Positions 29,098 to 39,042 of a stretch of DNA of 64,000 nucleotides are shown here, piece after piece. The notes beneath the pieces were generated by a model that was not told the origin of the DNA, made no database searches, and worked only from the letters and a program-made list of their open reading frames with translations. The translations under genes and the position numbers were made by a program. This DNA comes from Ensifer sp. MPMI2T (GTDB lineage: Bacteria; Pseudomonadota; Alphaproteobacteria; Rhizobiales; Rhizobiaceae). The DNA lies in assembly GCF_004827385.1 (NCBI RefSeq), contig NZ_SRXN01000017.1, positions 100,399-164,398 on the forward strand, in the 5' to 3' direction. Position 1 is the stretch's first letter. Each line of letters starts with the position of its first letter.

Positions 29098-29215
29098 AAC
29101 CCCTCCCCACAGGTGGGAGGGGCTTCCCCGCGGCAGCCTCAGCATGTGATTCGGACCGTTTCCACTTGGCTGAACGGTGACGCCTGCAAGCCCCTCCCGC
29201 CTGTGGGGAGGGGTT
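29098..29215. repeat. Long inverted repeat between convergent genes
   Basis: Two 28 bp arms, 29098-29125 and 29188-29215, are inverted copies with one mismatch. The left arm begins AACCCCTCCCCACAGGTGGG and ends AGGGGCTT; the right arm is its complement with C for T. Each arm is itself a palindrome (CCCCTCCC with GGGAGGGG). The 62 bp centre is not palindromic. It lies between the 2-hydroxyacid dehydrogenase gene and the convergent GNAT gene and could end transcripts from both sides or be a small non-autonomous mobile repeat. Confidence 0.8.
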
Positions 29216-29237
29216 TAAATGTTGATGCTGCAGGTCT

Positions 29238-29705
29238 TTAGACCACTTTCCGCATTTCGATCGACGTCGGACGCGTGAAGCCGGCATGGGCCGAACGGCC
29301 GGTCTCGACGAAGCCCCAGGCCGCGAAAGTCGCGCGGTTCTCGGAAAGCTCGATGCGTGTCTGCAGCCGCAGGGCGGGAAGTTTCAGTTCGCGCGCGGTT
29401 TCTTCTGCGGCGGCGAGAAGCATCCGCCCCGCGCCCTTGCGCTGCGATCCGGGCGCGACGGCGAGCTTGCCAACATAGAGGCAAACCGGCTCCGGCTTGC
29501 AGAACACGCAGCCGACGAGATTGCGCTCGGCGAGGGCAACAAATGCGATCTCGTCCTCCGCCTTTCGACGGAGCGTTTCCGGCGTCAGCGCATGCGCCGA
29601 AGAAGGTGGATCGATCCGTCCGTCCATATAGGCGAAGGATGCGCGGATCAGCGCCAGCAATTCTTCGAAGCGATCGAAATGACCGTCGATGCGAATCACC
29701 TTCAT
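29238..29705 (-). CDS. GNAT-family N-acetyltransferase
   Basis: A 155-residue GCN5-related acetyltransferase. The acetyl-CoA binding region is VGKLAVAPGSQRKGAGRMLL (motif A, R/Q-x-x-G-x-G/A as QRKGAG) at about 83-102, followed by an LRLQTRIELSENRATFAAWG motif B segment. The ATG at 29705 was chosen because the first residues MKVIRIDGHFD start the domain. It begins 7 bp after the moeB stop, so the two are in one transcript. The substrate is unknown. Confidence 0.82.
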   Translation of the reverse strand: MKVIRIDGHFDRFEELLALIRASFAYMDGRIDPPSSAHALTPETLRRKAEDEIAFVALAERNLVGCVFCKPEPVCLYVGKLAVAPGSQRKGAGRMLLAAAEETARELKLPALRLQTRIELSENRATFAAWGFVETGRSAHAGFTRPTSIEMRKVV

Positions 29706-29712
29706 GGTGCTC

Positions 29713-30477
29713 TCAAGCCGCGCCACGACGATAGCGGATCGTGCTGAACTGCGCTGCAAGCGCATCGTAGAGCAGCAGCCGGCCAACGAGCGGCTCGCCG
29801 ATCCCGGTGATGAGCTTGATCGCCTCCATCGCCTGCAGCGTGCCGACGACGCCGGTCAAGGCGCCCAGCACGCCGGCCTCGGCGCAGGAGGGAACCACGC
29901 CTGGCGGGGGAGGGGCGGGGAAGAGGTCGCGATAGGACGGATTTGGATGGCCCTCGACATCGCTTTCGTAGGGTTTCAGCACCGTAACGGACCCGTCGAA
30001 GCGGCCGACGGCGCCGGTGACCAGCGGAACCTGCACCGCTTCGGCCGTGTCTGCCGCGAGATAACGCGTATCGAAATTGTCCGAGCCATCGATGACGAGA
30101 TGGTAATGGCGGAAGATCTCCTCGGCGTTTCCGGCCTCGAGCCGGGTGTGATGCATCGTGGCCGTCACGTGGGGATTGAGCGCATTGATCGCCATCACGG
30201 CGCTCTCGACCTTGGGCCGGCCGATATCCGCGGTTGCGTGAATGACCTGCCGCTGCAGATTCGACAGCGACACGACATCGTCGTCGATGACACCGAGCGT
30301 TCCGACGCCGGCGGCAGCAAGATACTGGAGCACGGGCGCTCCGAGGCCGCCCGCGCCGATGACGAGCACACGTGCGGCCTTCAGCTTCTGCTGCCCCGCG
30401 CCGCCCACTTCGGGCAAGACGATGTGGCGCGCGTAGCGGGCGATTTCCGCGGTGTCGAGCTTTGCGTCGATCGTCAT
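29713..30477 (-). CDS. moeB: MoeB/ThiF-family adenylyltransferase
   Basis: An E1-like enzyme that adenylates the C-terminal Gly-Gly of a sulfur carrier such as MoaD (or ThiS), 254 residues. The nucleotide-binding GAGGLGAPVLQYLAAAGVG and DDDVVSLSNLQRQ motifs are clear, as is VPSCAEAGVLG. There is only one cysteine in the whole protein: the four cysteines that bind structural zinc in E. coli MoeB are absent (NPSYRDLF replaces the first pair and the C-terminal pair is missing). Gene symbol by overall similarity; it could serve ThiS as well. Operon with GNAT. Confidence 0.82.
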   Translation of the reverse strand: MTIDAKLDTAEIARYARHIVLPEVGGAGQQKLKAARVLVIGAGGLGAPVLQYLAAAGVGTLGVIDDDVVSLSNLQRQVIHATADIGRPKVESAVMAINALNPHVTATMHHTRLEAGNAEEIFRHYHLVIDGSDNFDTRYLAADTAEAVQVPLVTGAVGRFDGSVTVLKPYESDVEGHPNPSYRDLFPAPPPPGVVPSCAEAGVLGALTGVVGTLQAMEAIKLITGIGEPLVGRLLLYDALAAQFSTIRYRRGAA

Positions 30478-30493
30478 TCCGAGGCCCCTTTCC

Positions 30494-30545
30494 TTAGATC
30501 ACGACCATCTTGAATTGCCGCAATCCGAAATCATGAGCGTGATCT
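30494..30545. repeat. Family B palindromic repeat, diverged copy
   Basis: GATCACGACCATCTTGAATT, then GCCGCAATCCGAAATCATGA and GCGTGATC form an imperfect palindrome related to better copies at 47554 and 48357. It lies in the 143 bp between recF and moeB. Confidence 0.55.
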
Positions 30546-30620
30546 GTCCCAAGACATTGCGTGAAGGACGCGGGCGCAAAAGCGGCGACGCTTCTCCGCA
30601 TCCTTTTCGAAAGGCGAGTC

Positions 30621-31745
30621 TCACCCGGAAACCTGCCCGTTGGCAACGGTCAGGAAGCGGCCGCGCTCGCCAAGCGCCGCAAACATGGTTCGGTCGGTTC
30701 CGGTCATGAAGGCCTGACCGCCGAGGCCGTCGACGAGGTCGAAGAGCGCCGCCCGCCGCCCCTCGTCGAGATGGGCAGTGATTTCGTCGAGGAGCAGGAC
30801 CGGCGCGTGGCCGGTCATGTCGCCGACAAGCCGCGCATGGGCGAGCACAAGGCCAACCAGCAGCGCTTTCTGCTCGCCGGTCGAACACCGTTCGGCTTCC
30901 ATGTTCTTTTCGCGGTGGCGAATCAAAAGGTCGCTGCGATGCGGACCATCCAGCGTGCGGCCGGCCGCGGCATCGCGGCCGCGGCCTTCCAGCAGCATTG
31001 CCAGGTACCGCTCTTCGAGATCGTAGGCCGGCAGGCCGTTGAGGTCGTCGAGAAAGCCCGAGAGCGCCAGCGTCGCGGAAGGAAAAGTGCCCTCGCTCTG
31101 GCTTCTTTCGACAAGCGCCGTCAGCAGGCCCAGCATTTCGAGGCGCGCCAGTGCCATGGACACGCCGAGCCCGGCCATTTCGCGCTCGATTGCGGAAAGC
31201 CAGGCAGGGTCCGGCCGGAACTCCGTCAGCAGCCGGTTGCGGCTGCGCATCGCGCGCTCGAACTCGCTGGCGCGCCGCCCGTGCTCGGGGTCGAGCGACA
31301 GCACCAGCCGGTCGAGAAACCGCCTGCGATCGGCGGACGGGCCGGTGAAGAGGCCATCCATCGCCGGGGTCAGCCATAGCACCCGCAGATGGTCGGTCAA
31401 CTCGTCGACGGTTCTGGCCGGCGTACCGTTAAGCCGCAGGCGGCGCGCTTGGCCATCCTCGGTGCCTGCCGTTCCCGTGCCGATTTCGACGGGCCCTTCC
31501 ATGCCCTCGACCGCCGCAAAAACCGAAAACCCGTCGGCCGCTCCAACGCGCGCGACGTCGGCATAGGCCGCACGGCGCAGACCGCGGCCAGGCGAGAGAA
31601 ACGAAACCGCTTCCATAAGGTTCGTCTTGCCCGCGCCGTTCTCGCCCGTCAACACCACATGGCGCGCGTCAAGGTCGAGCGCCAGCGTCGCATAGTTGCG
31701 AAAATCGGTCAGTTTCAGGCGGTTGAGGAAGACCTTGTGCGGCAT
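30621..31745 (-). CDS. recF: RecF, recombination mediator ATPase
   Basis: RecF loads RecA at gaps during replication fork repair, with RecO and RecR. The 374-residue protein begins MPHKVFLNRLKLTDFRNYAT, with Walker A GENGAGKTN at about 34-42, LSPGRGLRRA shortly after, an ABC-type signature STGEQKALLVGL near 290 and Walker B PVLLLDEITAHLD. Length and order are normal. It is followed by moeB on the same strand. Its promoter region abuts the decayed pit gene. Confidence 0.95.
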   Translation of the reverse strand: MPHKVFLNRLKLTDFRNYATLALDLDARHVVLTGENGAGKTNLMEAVSFLSPGRGLRRAAYADVARVGAADGFSVFAAVEGMEGPVEIGTGTAGTEDGQARRLRLNGTPARTVDELTDHLRVLWLTPAMDGLFTGPSADRRRFLDRLVLSLDPEHGRRASEFERAMRSRNRLLTEFRPDPAWLSAIEREMAGLGVSMALARLEMLGLLTALVERSQSEGTFPSATLALSGFLDDLNGLPAYDLEERYLAMLLEGRGRDAAAGRTLDGPHRSDLLIRHREKNMEAERCSTGEQKALLVGLVLAHARLVGDMTGHAPVLLLDEITAHLDEGRRAALFDLVDGLGGQAFMTGTDRTMFAALGERGRFLTVANGQVSG

Positions 31746-31847
31746 CTCTGGTCCGGATTCGACATTGCTGTCAGGTAGGCCGAAAGCGAGGCCAAGGCAA
31801 GGCGAAAGGGCATCTGCCCCTCAACTGCCTGTCTCTCGCGCGGGGGC

Positions 31848-32599
31848 TTGGGTGACGACAAAACGCTGCATCCCGCTTTTGGCCCGCCAATCGTCTGGAA
31901 CATCGTCACCTGGCCGTTCGGAATTCCGTCGAGTTCCTCGCATGCACTCGTCGGCGGCCTCGTCGGAGCGGGCCTCGCTAGGGCCGGCTTCAGTTCCATC
32001 GTGTGGAACGGCCTCCTCAAAACCGCCGGCGCAATCGTCATGTCACCGGCCATCGGCTTCTTCTTGGCGCTGCTTCTCGTCCTGATCGTGTCCTGGCTCT
32101 TCGTGCGCCAGACGCCGTTTGGCGTCGACAGCACGTTCCGGGTGCTGCAGTTCGTTTCCGCCTCGCTCTATTCGCTTGGGCACGGCGGCAACGACGCGCA
32201 GAAGACCATGGGCATCATCGCCGTGCTGCTCTTTTCCGAGGGCTATCTCGGGTCGGAATTCTATGTACCCTTCTGGGTGGTTATCACCTGTCAGGCAGCG
32301 ATCGCTCTTGGCACGCTGTTCGGCGGCTGGACGATCGTCCACACAATGGGATCGAAGATCACCAAGCTCAACCCGATGCAGGGTTTTTGCGCCGAAACGG
32401 GCGGCGCCACATGGCTCGGCATTCCGGTCTCGACCACCCACACGATCACCGGCGCCATCATCGGTGTCGGATCGGCACGACCGTCTCGGCCGTGAGCTGG
32501 GGTCTGGCCGGCAACATCGTCATCGCTTGGGTGATCACCATGCCGGCAGCTGCCATCATCGCCGCACTTTCCTACTACGCAGCCGACTTGTTCAGTTAA
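31848..32599 (+). pseudogene. pit: Decayed PitA-type inorganic phosphate transporter
   Basis: The translated sequence matches the C-terminal two thirds of a Pit low-affinity phosphate transporter: IVWNIVTWPFGIPSSSSHAL, SLGHGGNDAQKTMGIIAVLL, and GIPVSTTHTITGAIIGVGSA. Three lesions are visible. The N-terminus (about 90 residues in family members) is missing, with recF's upstream region directly before it. After FCAETGGA several residues of the usual A-I-T-L-F-type stretch are absent in frame. Near 32480 the frame shifts, and the tail VSWGLAGNIVIAWVITMPAA continues in another frame to TAA at 32599. In S. meliloti an orfA-pit pair lies in this neighbourhood (from memory); orfA is not seen. Confidence 0.82.
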
Positions 32600-32611
32600 G
32601 GCAATCGGTTC

Positions 32612-32660
32612 AAAAAAGAGTGGGGCGCTTCACTGTTTCAAAGAAACGGTGGAGCGCCCC
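32612..32660 (-). terminator. Terminator-like hairpin downstream of dnaJ
   Basis: GGGGCGCTTCAC (32622-32633) pairs with GTGGAGCGCCCC (32649-32660). On the minus strand the stem is followed by a U-rich run from the AAAAAA at 32612-32617, so it would end dnaK-dnaJ region transcripts. It may also stop + strand reading from the pit remnant. Confidence 0.75.
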
Positions 32661-32717
32661 AAAAGTCTTTCGGTGGCGAACGGCGGAGCTTTGAAACTCA
32701 GCCTGCTCGAACCGGTA

Positions 32718-33860
32718 TCAGTCGCTGAGCGTGTCGAAGAAATCCTTCATCCGGGCGAAGAAGCCCGTCGACTCCGGATTGTTCTCCTTGGACGAAATCT
32801 GCTCGAACTCCTGCAGCAGCTCGCGTTGCCGCTTGGTCAGCTTCTGCGGCGTCTCGATTTGGATCTGGATGTAGAGGTCGCCGCTCTGGTTGGAGCGCAG
32901 CACCGGCATGCCCTTGCCCTTCAGCCGGAACTGCTTGCCGGCCTGCGTGCCTTCCGGCACGGTGACGCGGGACTTGGTGCCATCGAGCGTCGCCACGTCG
33001 AATTTGCCGCCGAGCGCCGCCGTCGTCATCGAGATCGGCACGCTGCAATAGAGGTCGGCGCCGTCGCGCTGGTAGAATTCATGCGGCTTGACCGAGAGGA
33101 AAATATAGAGGTCGCCCGCCGGGCCACCGCGAAGGCCCGCCTCGCCTTCGCCGGAGAGGCGAATGCGCGTCCCGTCCTCGATGCCGGCCGGAATGTTGAC
33201 CGAAAGCGTGCGCTCTTCCATGACCCGGCCCTGGCCGTGGCATTTGGTGCAGGGATCGGTGATCGTCTGGCCGCGGCCGCCGCAGGTCGGGCAGGTGCGC
33301 TCGATCGAGAAGAAGCCCTGCGCCGCGCGCACGCGGCCGGAGCCCTGACAGGTCGCGCAGGTTTTCGGGCTCGTGCCGGGCTTGGCGCCGCTGCCGCTAC
33401 AGACGTCGCAGGTGATCGACGTCGGCACGCGGATCTGCGCCGTCTTGCCGGAATAGGCCTCTTCGAGCGAGATCTCCATGTTGTAGCGAAGATCGGCGCC
33501 GCGCTCGCGCCCGCCGGCGGAGCGCCGCTGGCGGCCGCCGCCCATCATCTCACCGAAGATGTCCTCGAAGATGTCGGAGAAGCCGCCGGCACCGCCGCCC
33601 GCAAATCCATTGCCGAAGCCGCCGCCCATGCCGCCCTGCTCGAATGCGGCGTGACCGTAGCGGTCGTAGGCCGCGCGCTTCTGCGGGTCCTTCAGCGTCT
33701 CATAGGCTTCATTGATCTCTTTGAAAGACTTTTCCGCTTCAGCGTCGCCCGGGTTCTTGTCCGGGTGATATTTCATCGCCAGTTTGCGGAAGGCGCTTTT
33801 CAGCTCCTTGTCGTCCGCACCTCTTGCAACGCCGAGCGTTTCGTAAAGATCACGTTTCAT
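32718..33860 (-). CDS. dnaJ: DnaJ, Hsp40 co-chaperone
   Basis: Stimulates DnaK ATPase and delivers unfolded protein. The 380-residue protein has the J domain (1-70) with the HPD motif in YHPDKNPGD, a Gly/Phe-rich linker (about 75-115), four zinc-finger repeats of CxxCxGxG type between about 148 and 210 ([32 protein letters not shown]) and a C-terminal substrate domain. It is downstream of dnaK on the same strand, separated by 268 bp with a strong terminator, so it probably also has its own promoter. Confidence 0.97.
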   Translation of the reverse strand: MKRDLYETLGVARGADDKELKSAFRKLAMKYHPDKNPGDAEAEKSFKEINEAYETLKDPQKRAAYDRYGHAAFEQGGMGGGFGNGFAGGGAGGFSDIFEDIFGEMMGGGRQRRSAGGRERGADLRYNMEISLEEAYSGKTAQIRVPTSITCDVCSGSGAKPGTSPKTCATCQGSGRVRAAQGFFSIERTCPTCGGRGQTITDPCTKCHGQGRVMEERTLSVNIPAGIEDGTRIRLSGEGEAGLRGGPAGDLYIFLSVKPHEFYQRDGADLYCSVPISMTTAALGGKFDVATLDGTKSRVTVPEGTQAGKQFRLKGKGMPVLRSNQSGDLYIQIQIETPQKLTKRQRELLQEFEQISSKENNPESTGFFARMKDFFDTLSD

Positions 33861-34074
33861 GCTTCAAAGAATGTCCCATTGACAAGGCGTGCCAGCGCGG
33901 GGCTCCGGCAGCGGCTGCCTGATTATCTTGCCACAGGATTTAGTAAACCTTGAAGCGCGATACCATAGCCAACTCGGGGTACGCGTGGTTTTTTGTCGAA
34001 AAATGGCGCTCGTGCGGCCTGTTGCGTCGCCCCTGTCACCCGATCGCTCGCATGCCGGCGTTCGCGCGGGCATG

Positions 34075-34101
34075 AAAAAAGCCCGGGATCGCTCCCGGGC
34101 T
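34075..34101 (-). terminator. Rho-independent terminator of dnaK
   Basis: On the minus strand GCCCGGGA-GCGA-TCCCGGGC (34100-34081) is followed by TTTTTT (34080-34075). It lies 28 bp past the dnaK stop and upstream of dnaJ, so much dnaK transcript should end here. Confidence 0.9.
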
Positions 34102-34128
34102 CCTTTGAAGTAACGATCGAAAGTGGCT

Positions 34129-36051
<1,923 letters not shown>

Positions 36052-36161
36052 GTCGTTCTCTCCTTGCAGCGGACTGTCGGAACCCGGTCAGGCATTCGTG
36101 GGACAGCCCCTAACGGGATGGTCTTTGGATTTCATCGCAGCCGAGGCTACGTCGATGCGGC

Positions 36162-36192
36162 GTATATAAGGACCGGCGTTTCGGACTGCAAG
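36162..36192 (-). promoter_or_regulatory. Candidate RpoH-type promoter of dnaK
   Basis: On the minus strand CTTGCAG (36192-36186) is followed after 15 bases by CTTATATAC (36170-36162). This resembles alphaproteobacterial heat-shock sigma factor promoters (CTTG-type -35, C-rich/AT-rich -10) and lies 110 bp upstream of dnaK, a known RpoH target in rhizobia. Assigned by eye only. Confidence 0.55.
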
Positions 36193-36313
36193 GCATTCTG
36201 CGGGGGGATCAGGCGCAAAAGCAAGCGCTCTTGATGGCAGGATGAAGCGATATCGGCACGGCACACTGGCGCTTTCGGCGAATCCCGCCGAAAGGTGCGG
36301 TCGGCGCGACGGC

Positions 36314-38614
36314 TCAACCGCCGGTCAGCAGGTCGAAAAGCGTTGTCCGGCGGGTTGCGCCAGTCGTCTCGCCGACACCTGCAGGCGGGATGGGTCCGGC
36401 GCTCTCATCGTTGGCGGGTCGCGCCTCCTCGATGGCGGCCGTACCGTCCACGCTTGCCGGCGGTTCAGGAAACGCATCGGGATTGGCGGTTGCAAAACCG
36501 TCGGGGAGGGTGCCTGGGCCGGCGACGGCGTTACCGTTGTCGAACACAGGCTGCACGCCGGTCGTCCCGAACAGCGGCGAGGGCGAAAGGCCCTCGTGGG
36601 CGGCGGTCATGAAGTCATGCCAGGCCTTGGCCGGAAGCCCGCCGCCGGTGACCTTCTTCATCGACTTGCCGTCGTCATTGCCGAACCAGACGCCGGTCGT
36701 GAGATTCGACGTGTAGCCGACGAAAAGCGCGTCGCGGAAGGATTGCGTCGTGCCCGTCTTGCCGGCCGCCTCCCAGCCGGGCAGCCGCGCCTTTTTGCCG
36801 GTGCCGTCCGTCAGGACCCGCACCATCATCTGGTTCATCTCGCTGACGATCGCCGGATCGAGGACGCGCGGAGGATTGTCGTAGGTATTCTCGTAGAGCA
36901 CGGTGCCGTCGGCGGTGGAGATACGGCGGATGACGTGCGGGGTCGCCTTGAAGCCGCCATTCATGAAGGGTGCGTAGGAAGAGGTAAGTTCCACGAGACT
37001 CACTTCCGACGTCCCGAGCGCAATCGAGGCGTTCGCCTGCATCTCCGAATCGATCCCGAGCCGATGCGCGAGCTTGACCACATTCTGCGGACCCACCTCC
37101 ATGACGAGCTCGGCGGCGATCGTGTTCAGCGAATTGGCAAGCGCGTCGGCGAGCGTGACCTCGCCACGGTATTTCTGGTCGTAGTTTTCCGGCGTCCAGT
37201 TGCCGATCCTGACCGGCGCGTCGTTTCGGACCGACATCGGCGTTCTGCCGATTTCGAGCGCTGCCGCATAGACGAAGGGCTTGAAGGCAGAGCCCGGCTG
37301 GCGCTTGGCCTTGGAGGCGCGGTCGAACTGGCTTTCGGCATAGTCGCGGCCGCCGACCAATGCCCTGATGGCGCCGGTGCCGTCGATCGACACGAGGGCG
37401 GCTTGCGAGGCGTTGAGTTTTCTGCCCTCGGCGTCGAGCGTCGCGGAAATGGCTTCCTCGGCCTTTTTCTCGAGCGTCAGGTCGATCGTCGTGTCGATCA
37501 CCAAGTCCTGGTTGATTTCACCGATCATGCCGGGAAGCTGGTCCATGACCATGTCGGCGACATAGTGCTCGGCACCCGACCAGAAGCTCTTGGCCTTGGT
37601 CGGGGTCTGCGACATTGCCGTTTTGATCTCGGCGTCGGTGATGAAGCCTTCCTCGCGCATCGCACCGAGCACCACCTGCGCGCGCTCCTCGGCGGCTTCA
37701 GGGTCGCGCGCAGGCGAGAGGCGAGAAGGCGCCTTGAGCAGTCCGGCGAGCACGGCCGCCTCGCCGAGATTGACGTCGCGCGCCGACTTGTTGAAGTAGC
37801 GCCGCGACGCCGCCTCGACGCCATAGGCGTTGGAACCAAAGAACACGCGGTTGAGATACATCGCCAGAATCTGGTCCTTGGAGTATTTCTGCTCCAGCCA
37901 GAAGGCGAGCAGCACCTCCTGTACCTTGCGCTCCAAAGTGCGCTCAGGCGAGAGGAACAGGTTCTTGGCGAGCTGCTGCGTCAGCGTCGAGCCGCCCTGG
38001 ACCATGCGGCCGCTCATCAGATTGGTCAGCATGGCACGGGCAAGCCCGAGCGGATCGACGCCGAAATGCGAATAGAACCGCCGATCCTCGATGGCGATCA
38101 CCGCTTGCGGGATGTAGGGCGACATGTTTTCGAGCGATAGCGCCTCGCCGCCCGTCGCGCCGCGATTGGCGATGATGTCGCCGCTGACCGAAAGGATTTT
38201 GACATTCGGCGGCCGGTCGGGGATCGACCAGCTGGTCGCGCTCGGCATCCGCGCGCCGTAATAGAGCACTAGGCCGCCAACACCAATCGCGCCCCATATG
38301 CCGAGCACGATGCACCAATAGGCGAGCCTGCGGACAAGGCCGAAAAAGCCGCCGCCGCTACCGGAGCCGCGCTGGCTGCCGCGCTTGCCGCGGGTCTTTC
38401 GCTCGCCGGCGTCGGATTTGCCGCGGGCGGGCCGGCGGGCGCCTCCGCTCACGCGATCGCTCGCCTCGACGCGCAAATCATCGTCATCGCTGCCGCTGCC
38501 GCCGAAGGAAGGCTCGATCCGTTGTCCTGATTTGCCGCGTGCTACCATGCCGGAAGGATCTATCCCTTTGAGGTCCAACCCGTCATCGCTCGAAAGCGAT
38601 TCCCGGCGGCGCAA
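36314..38614 (-). CDS. Class A penicillin-binding protein (PBP1-type transglycosylase/transpeptidase)
   Basis: A bifunctional peptidoglycan synthase of 766 residues. A long polar N-terminus (about 1-85, rich in Ser, Gly, Arg and Asp) precedes one membrane helix (about 90-112). The glycosyltransferase domain has EDRRFYSHFGVD, GGSTLTQQLAKNLF and RKVQEVLLA. The transpeptidase domain has the SxxK serine in PGSAFKPF, SLN and KTGTTQ. The C-terminal 90 residues are Pro/Ala-rich. A shorter start at ATG 38548 would remove 22 residues of the cytoplasmic tail. Which of the rhizobial class A enzymes this is cannot be settled here. Confidence 0.9.
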   Translation of the reverse strand: MRRRESLSSDDGLDLKGIDPSGMVARGKSGQRIEPSFGGSGSDDDDLRVEASDRVSGGARRPARGKSDAGERKTRGKRGSQRGSGSGGGFFGLVRRLAYWCIVLGIWGAIGVGGLVLYYGARMPSATSWSIPDRPPNVKILSVSGDIIANRGATGGEALSLENMSPYIPQAVIAIEDRRFYSHFGVDPLGLARAMLTNLMSGRMVQGGSTLTQQLAKNLFLSPERTLERKVQEVLLAFWLEQKYSKDQILAMYLNRVFFGSNAYGVEAASRRYFNKSARDVNLGEAAVLAGLLKAPSRLSPARDPEAAEERAQVVLGAMREEGFITDAEIKTAMSQTPTKAKSFWSGAEHYVADMVMDQLPGMIGEINQDLVIDTTIDLTLEKKAEEAISATLDAEGRKLNASQAALVSIDGTGAIRALVGGRDYAESQFDRASKAKRQPGSAFKPFVYAAALEIGRTPMSVRNDAPVRIGNWTPENYDQKYRGEVTLADALANSLNTIAAELVMEVGPQNVVKLAHRLGIDSEMQANASIALGTSEVSLVELTSSYAPFMNGGFKATPHVIRRISTADGTVLYENTYDNPPRVLDPAIVSEMNQMMVRVLTDGTGKKARLPGWEAAGKTGTTQSFRDALFVGYTSNLTTGVWFGNDDGKSMKKVTGGGLPAKAWHDFMTAAHEGLSPSPLFGTTGVQPVFDNGNAVAGPGTLPDGFATANPDAFPEPPASVDGTAAIEEARPANDESAGPIPPAGVGETTGATRRTTLFDLLTGG

Positions 38615-38800
38615 TTCCTGTCGTGCGAAGCGCGTCTGCCCGCATGTGCCGATGCGTTGCAGTTTAAATGCGGCAATTTAAGGGGGAGTTAAGAGTTGCC
38701 GATCAATGAGTTCCGGTCGTTTTGACTGTCAAAGCATACCAATCCACGCGGGACAATATTCCGGTTCAACGCCTTACGATTTTGCTCTGCGTCAAACGCA

Positions 38801-38828
38801 TTGCTGCATTGCAACATTATCCCTATTA
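38801..38828 (+). promoter_or_regulatory. Candidate promoter of the three-hairpin sRNA
   Basis: TTGCTG (38801-38806), a 16 base spacer and CTATTA (38823-38828) fit a sigma-70-like promoter with transcription starting near 38835, directly before the first hairpin. The -10 neighbourhood CCCTATTAAA also fits a heat-shock-type element. By-eye assignment. Confidence 0.5.
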
Positions 38829-38835
38829 AATCAGG

Positions 38836-38977
38836 GGGAATGAATTAATCTCCCTCTTGTCGAAGCGCTGCACCTCCTCCCGCGGCGCCCGATCACAGAT
38901 CGGTTTCACTCCTCCTCCCAGGAACCGATCAAGTTCAAGGACCCCGAGCCTCCTCCTCCCGGCTCGGGGTCTTTTTG
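38836..38977 (+). ncRNA. Anti-Shine-Dalgarno sRNA with three CCUCCUCCC hairpins (cuckoo/alpha-r14-like)
   Basis: Three stem-loops follow one another, each exposing the same loop motif. Hairpin 1: GCGCTGC (38865-38871) with GCGGCGC (38882-38888), loop ACCTCCTCCC. Hairpin 2: GATCGGTTTC (38898-38907) with GAACCGATC (38922-38930), loop ACTCCTCCTCCCAG. Hairpin 3: ACCCCGAGCC (38941-38950) with GGCTCGGGGT (38961-38970), loop TCCTCCTCCC, followed by CTTTTT, a terminator. This is the architecture of the rhizobial cuckoo family of CUCCUCCC RNAs (from memory), which includes alpha-r14 sRNAs and resembles Rhodobacter CcsR. They are thought to pair with ribosome binding sites or titrate RNA-binding proteins. 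The 5' end is estimated. Confidence 0.82.
38941..38977 (+). terminator. Intrinsic terminator of the three-hairpin sRNA
   Basis: A perfect 10 bp stem ACCCCGAGCC/GGCTCGGGGT with a 10 base C-rich loop is followed by CTTTTTG. It doubles as hairpin 3 of the sRNA. Confidence 0.9.
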
Positions 38978-39042
38978 TATCAGCCGACCGCACACCGAAA
39001 AAGCCATGGCTCCAGGCCCGGCGCCGGTATATCAGGCTCTTC

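Larger units (their letters stand above)
38615..39042. other. Intergenic region carrying an sRNA gene
   Basis: A 428 bp spacer between the divergent PBP and EamA genes. Positions 38615-38800 contain the PBP promoter region and are relatively AT-rich. Positions 38801-38977 hold the promoter and body of a three-hairpin sRNA. The last 65 bp form the EamA leader. No protein-coding gene is supported. Confidence 0.7.

Noticed and set aside
38840..38848. Two-codon frame ATG AAT TAA after GGGGGA at the 5' end of the sRNA
   Set aside because: A start-stop-like frame this short has no supporting conservation; chance occurrence is likely.
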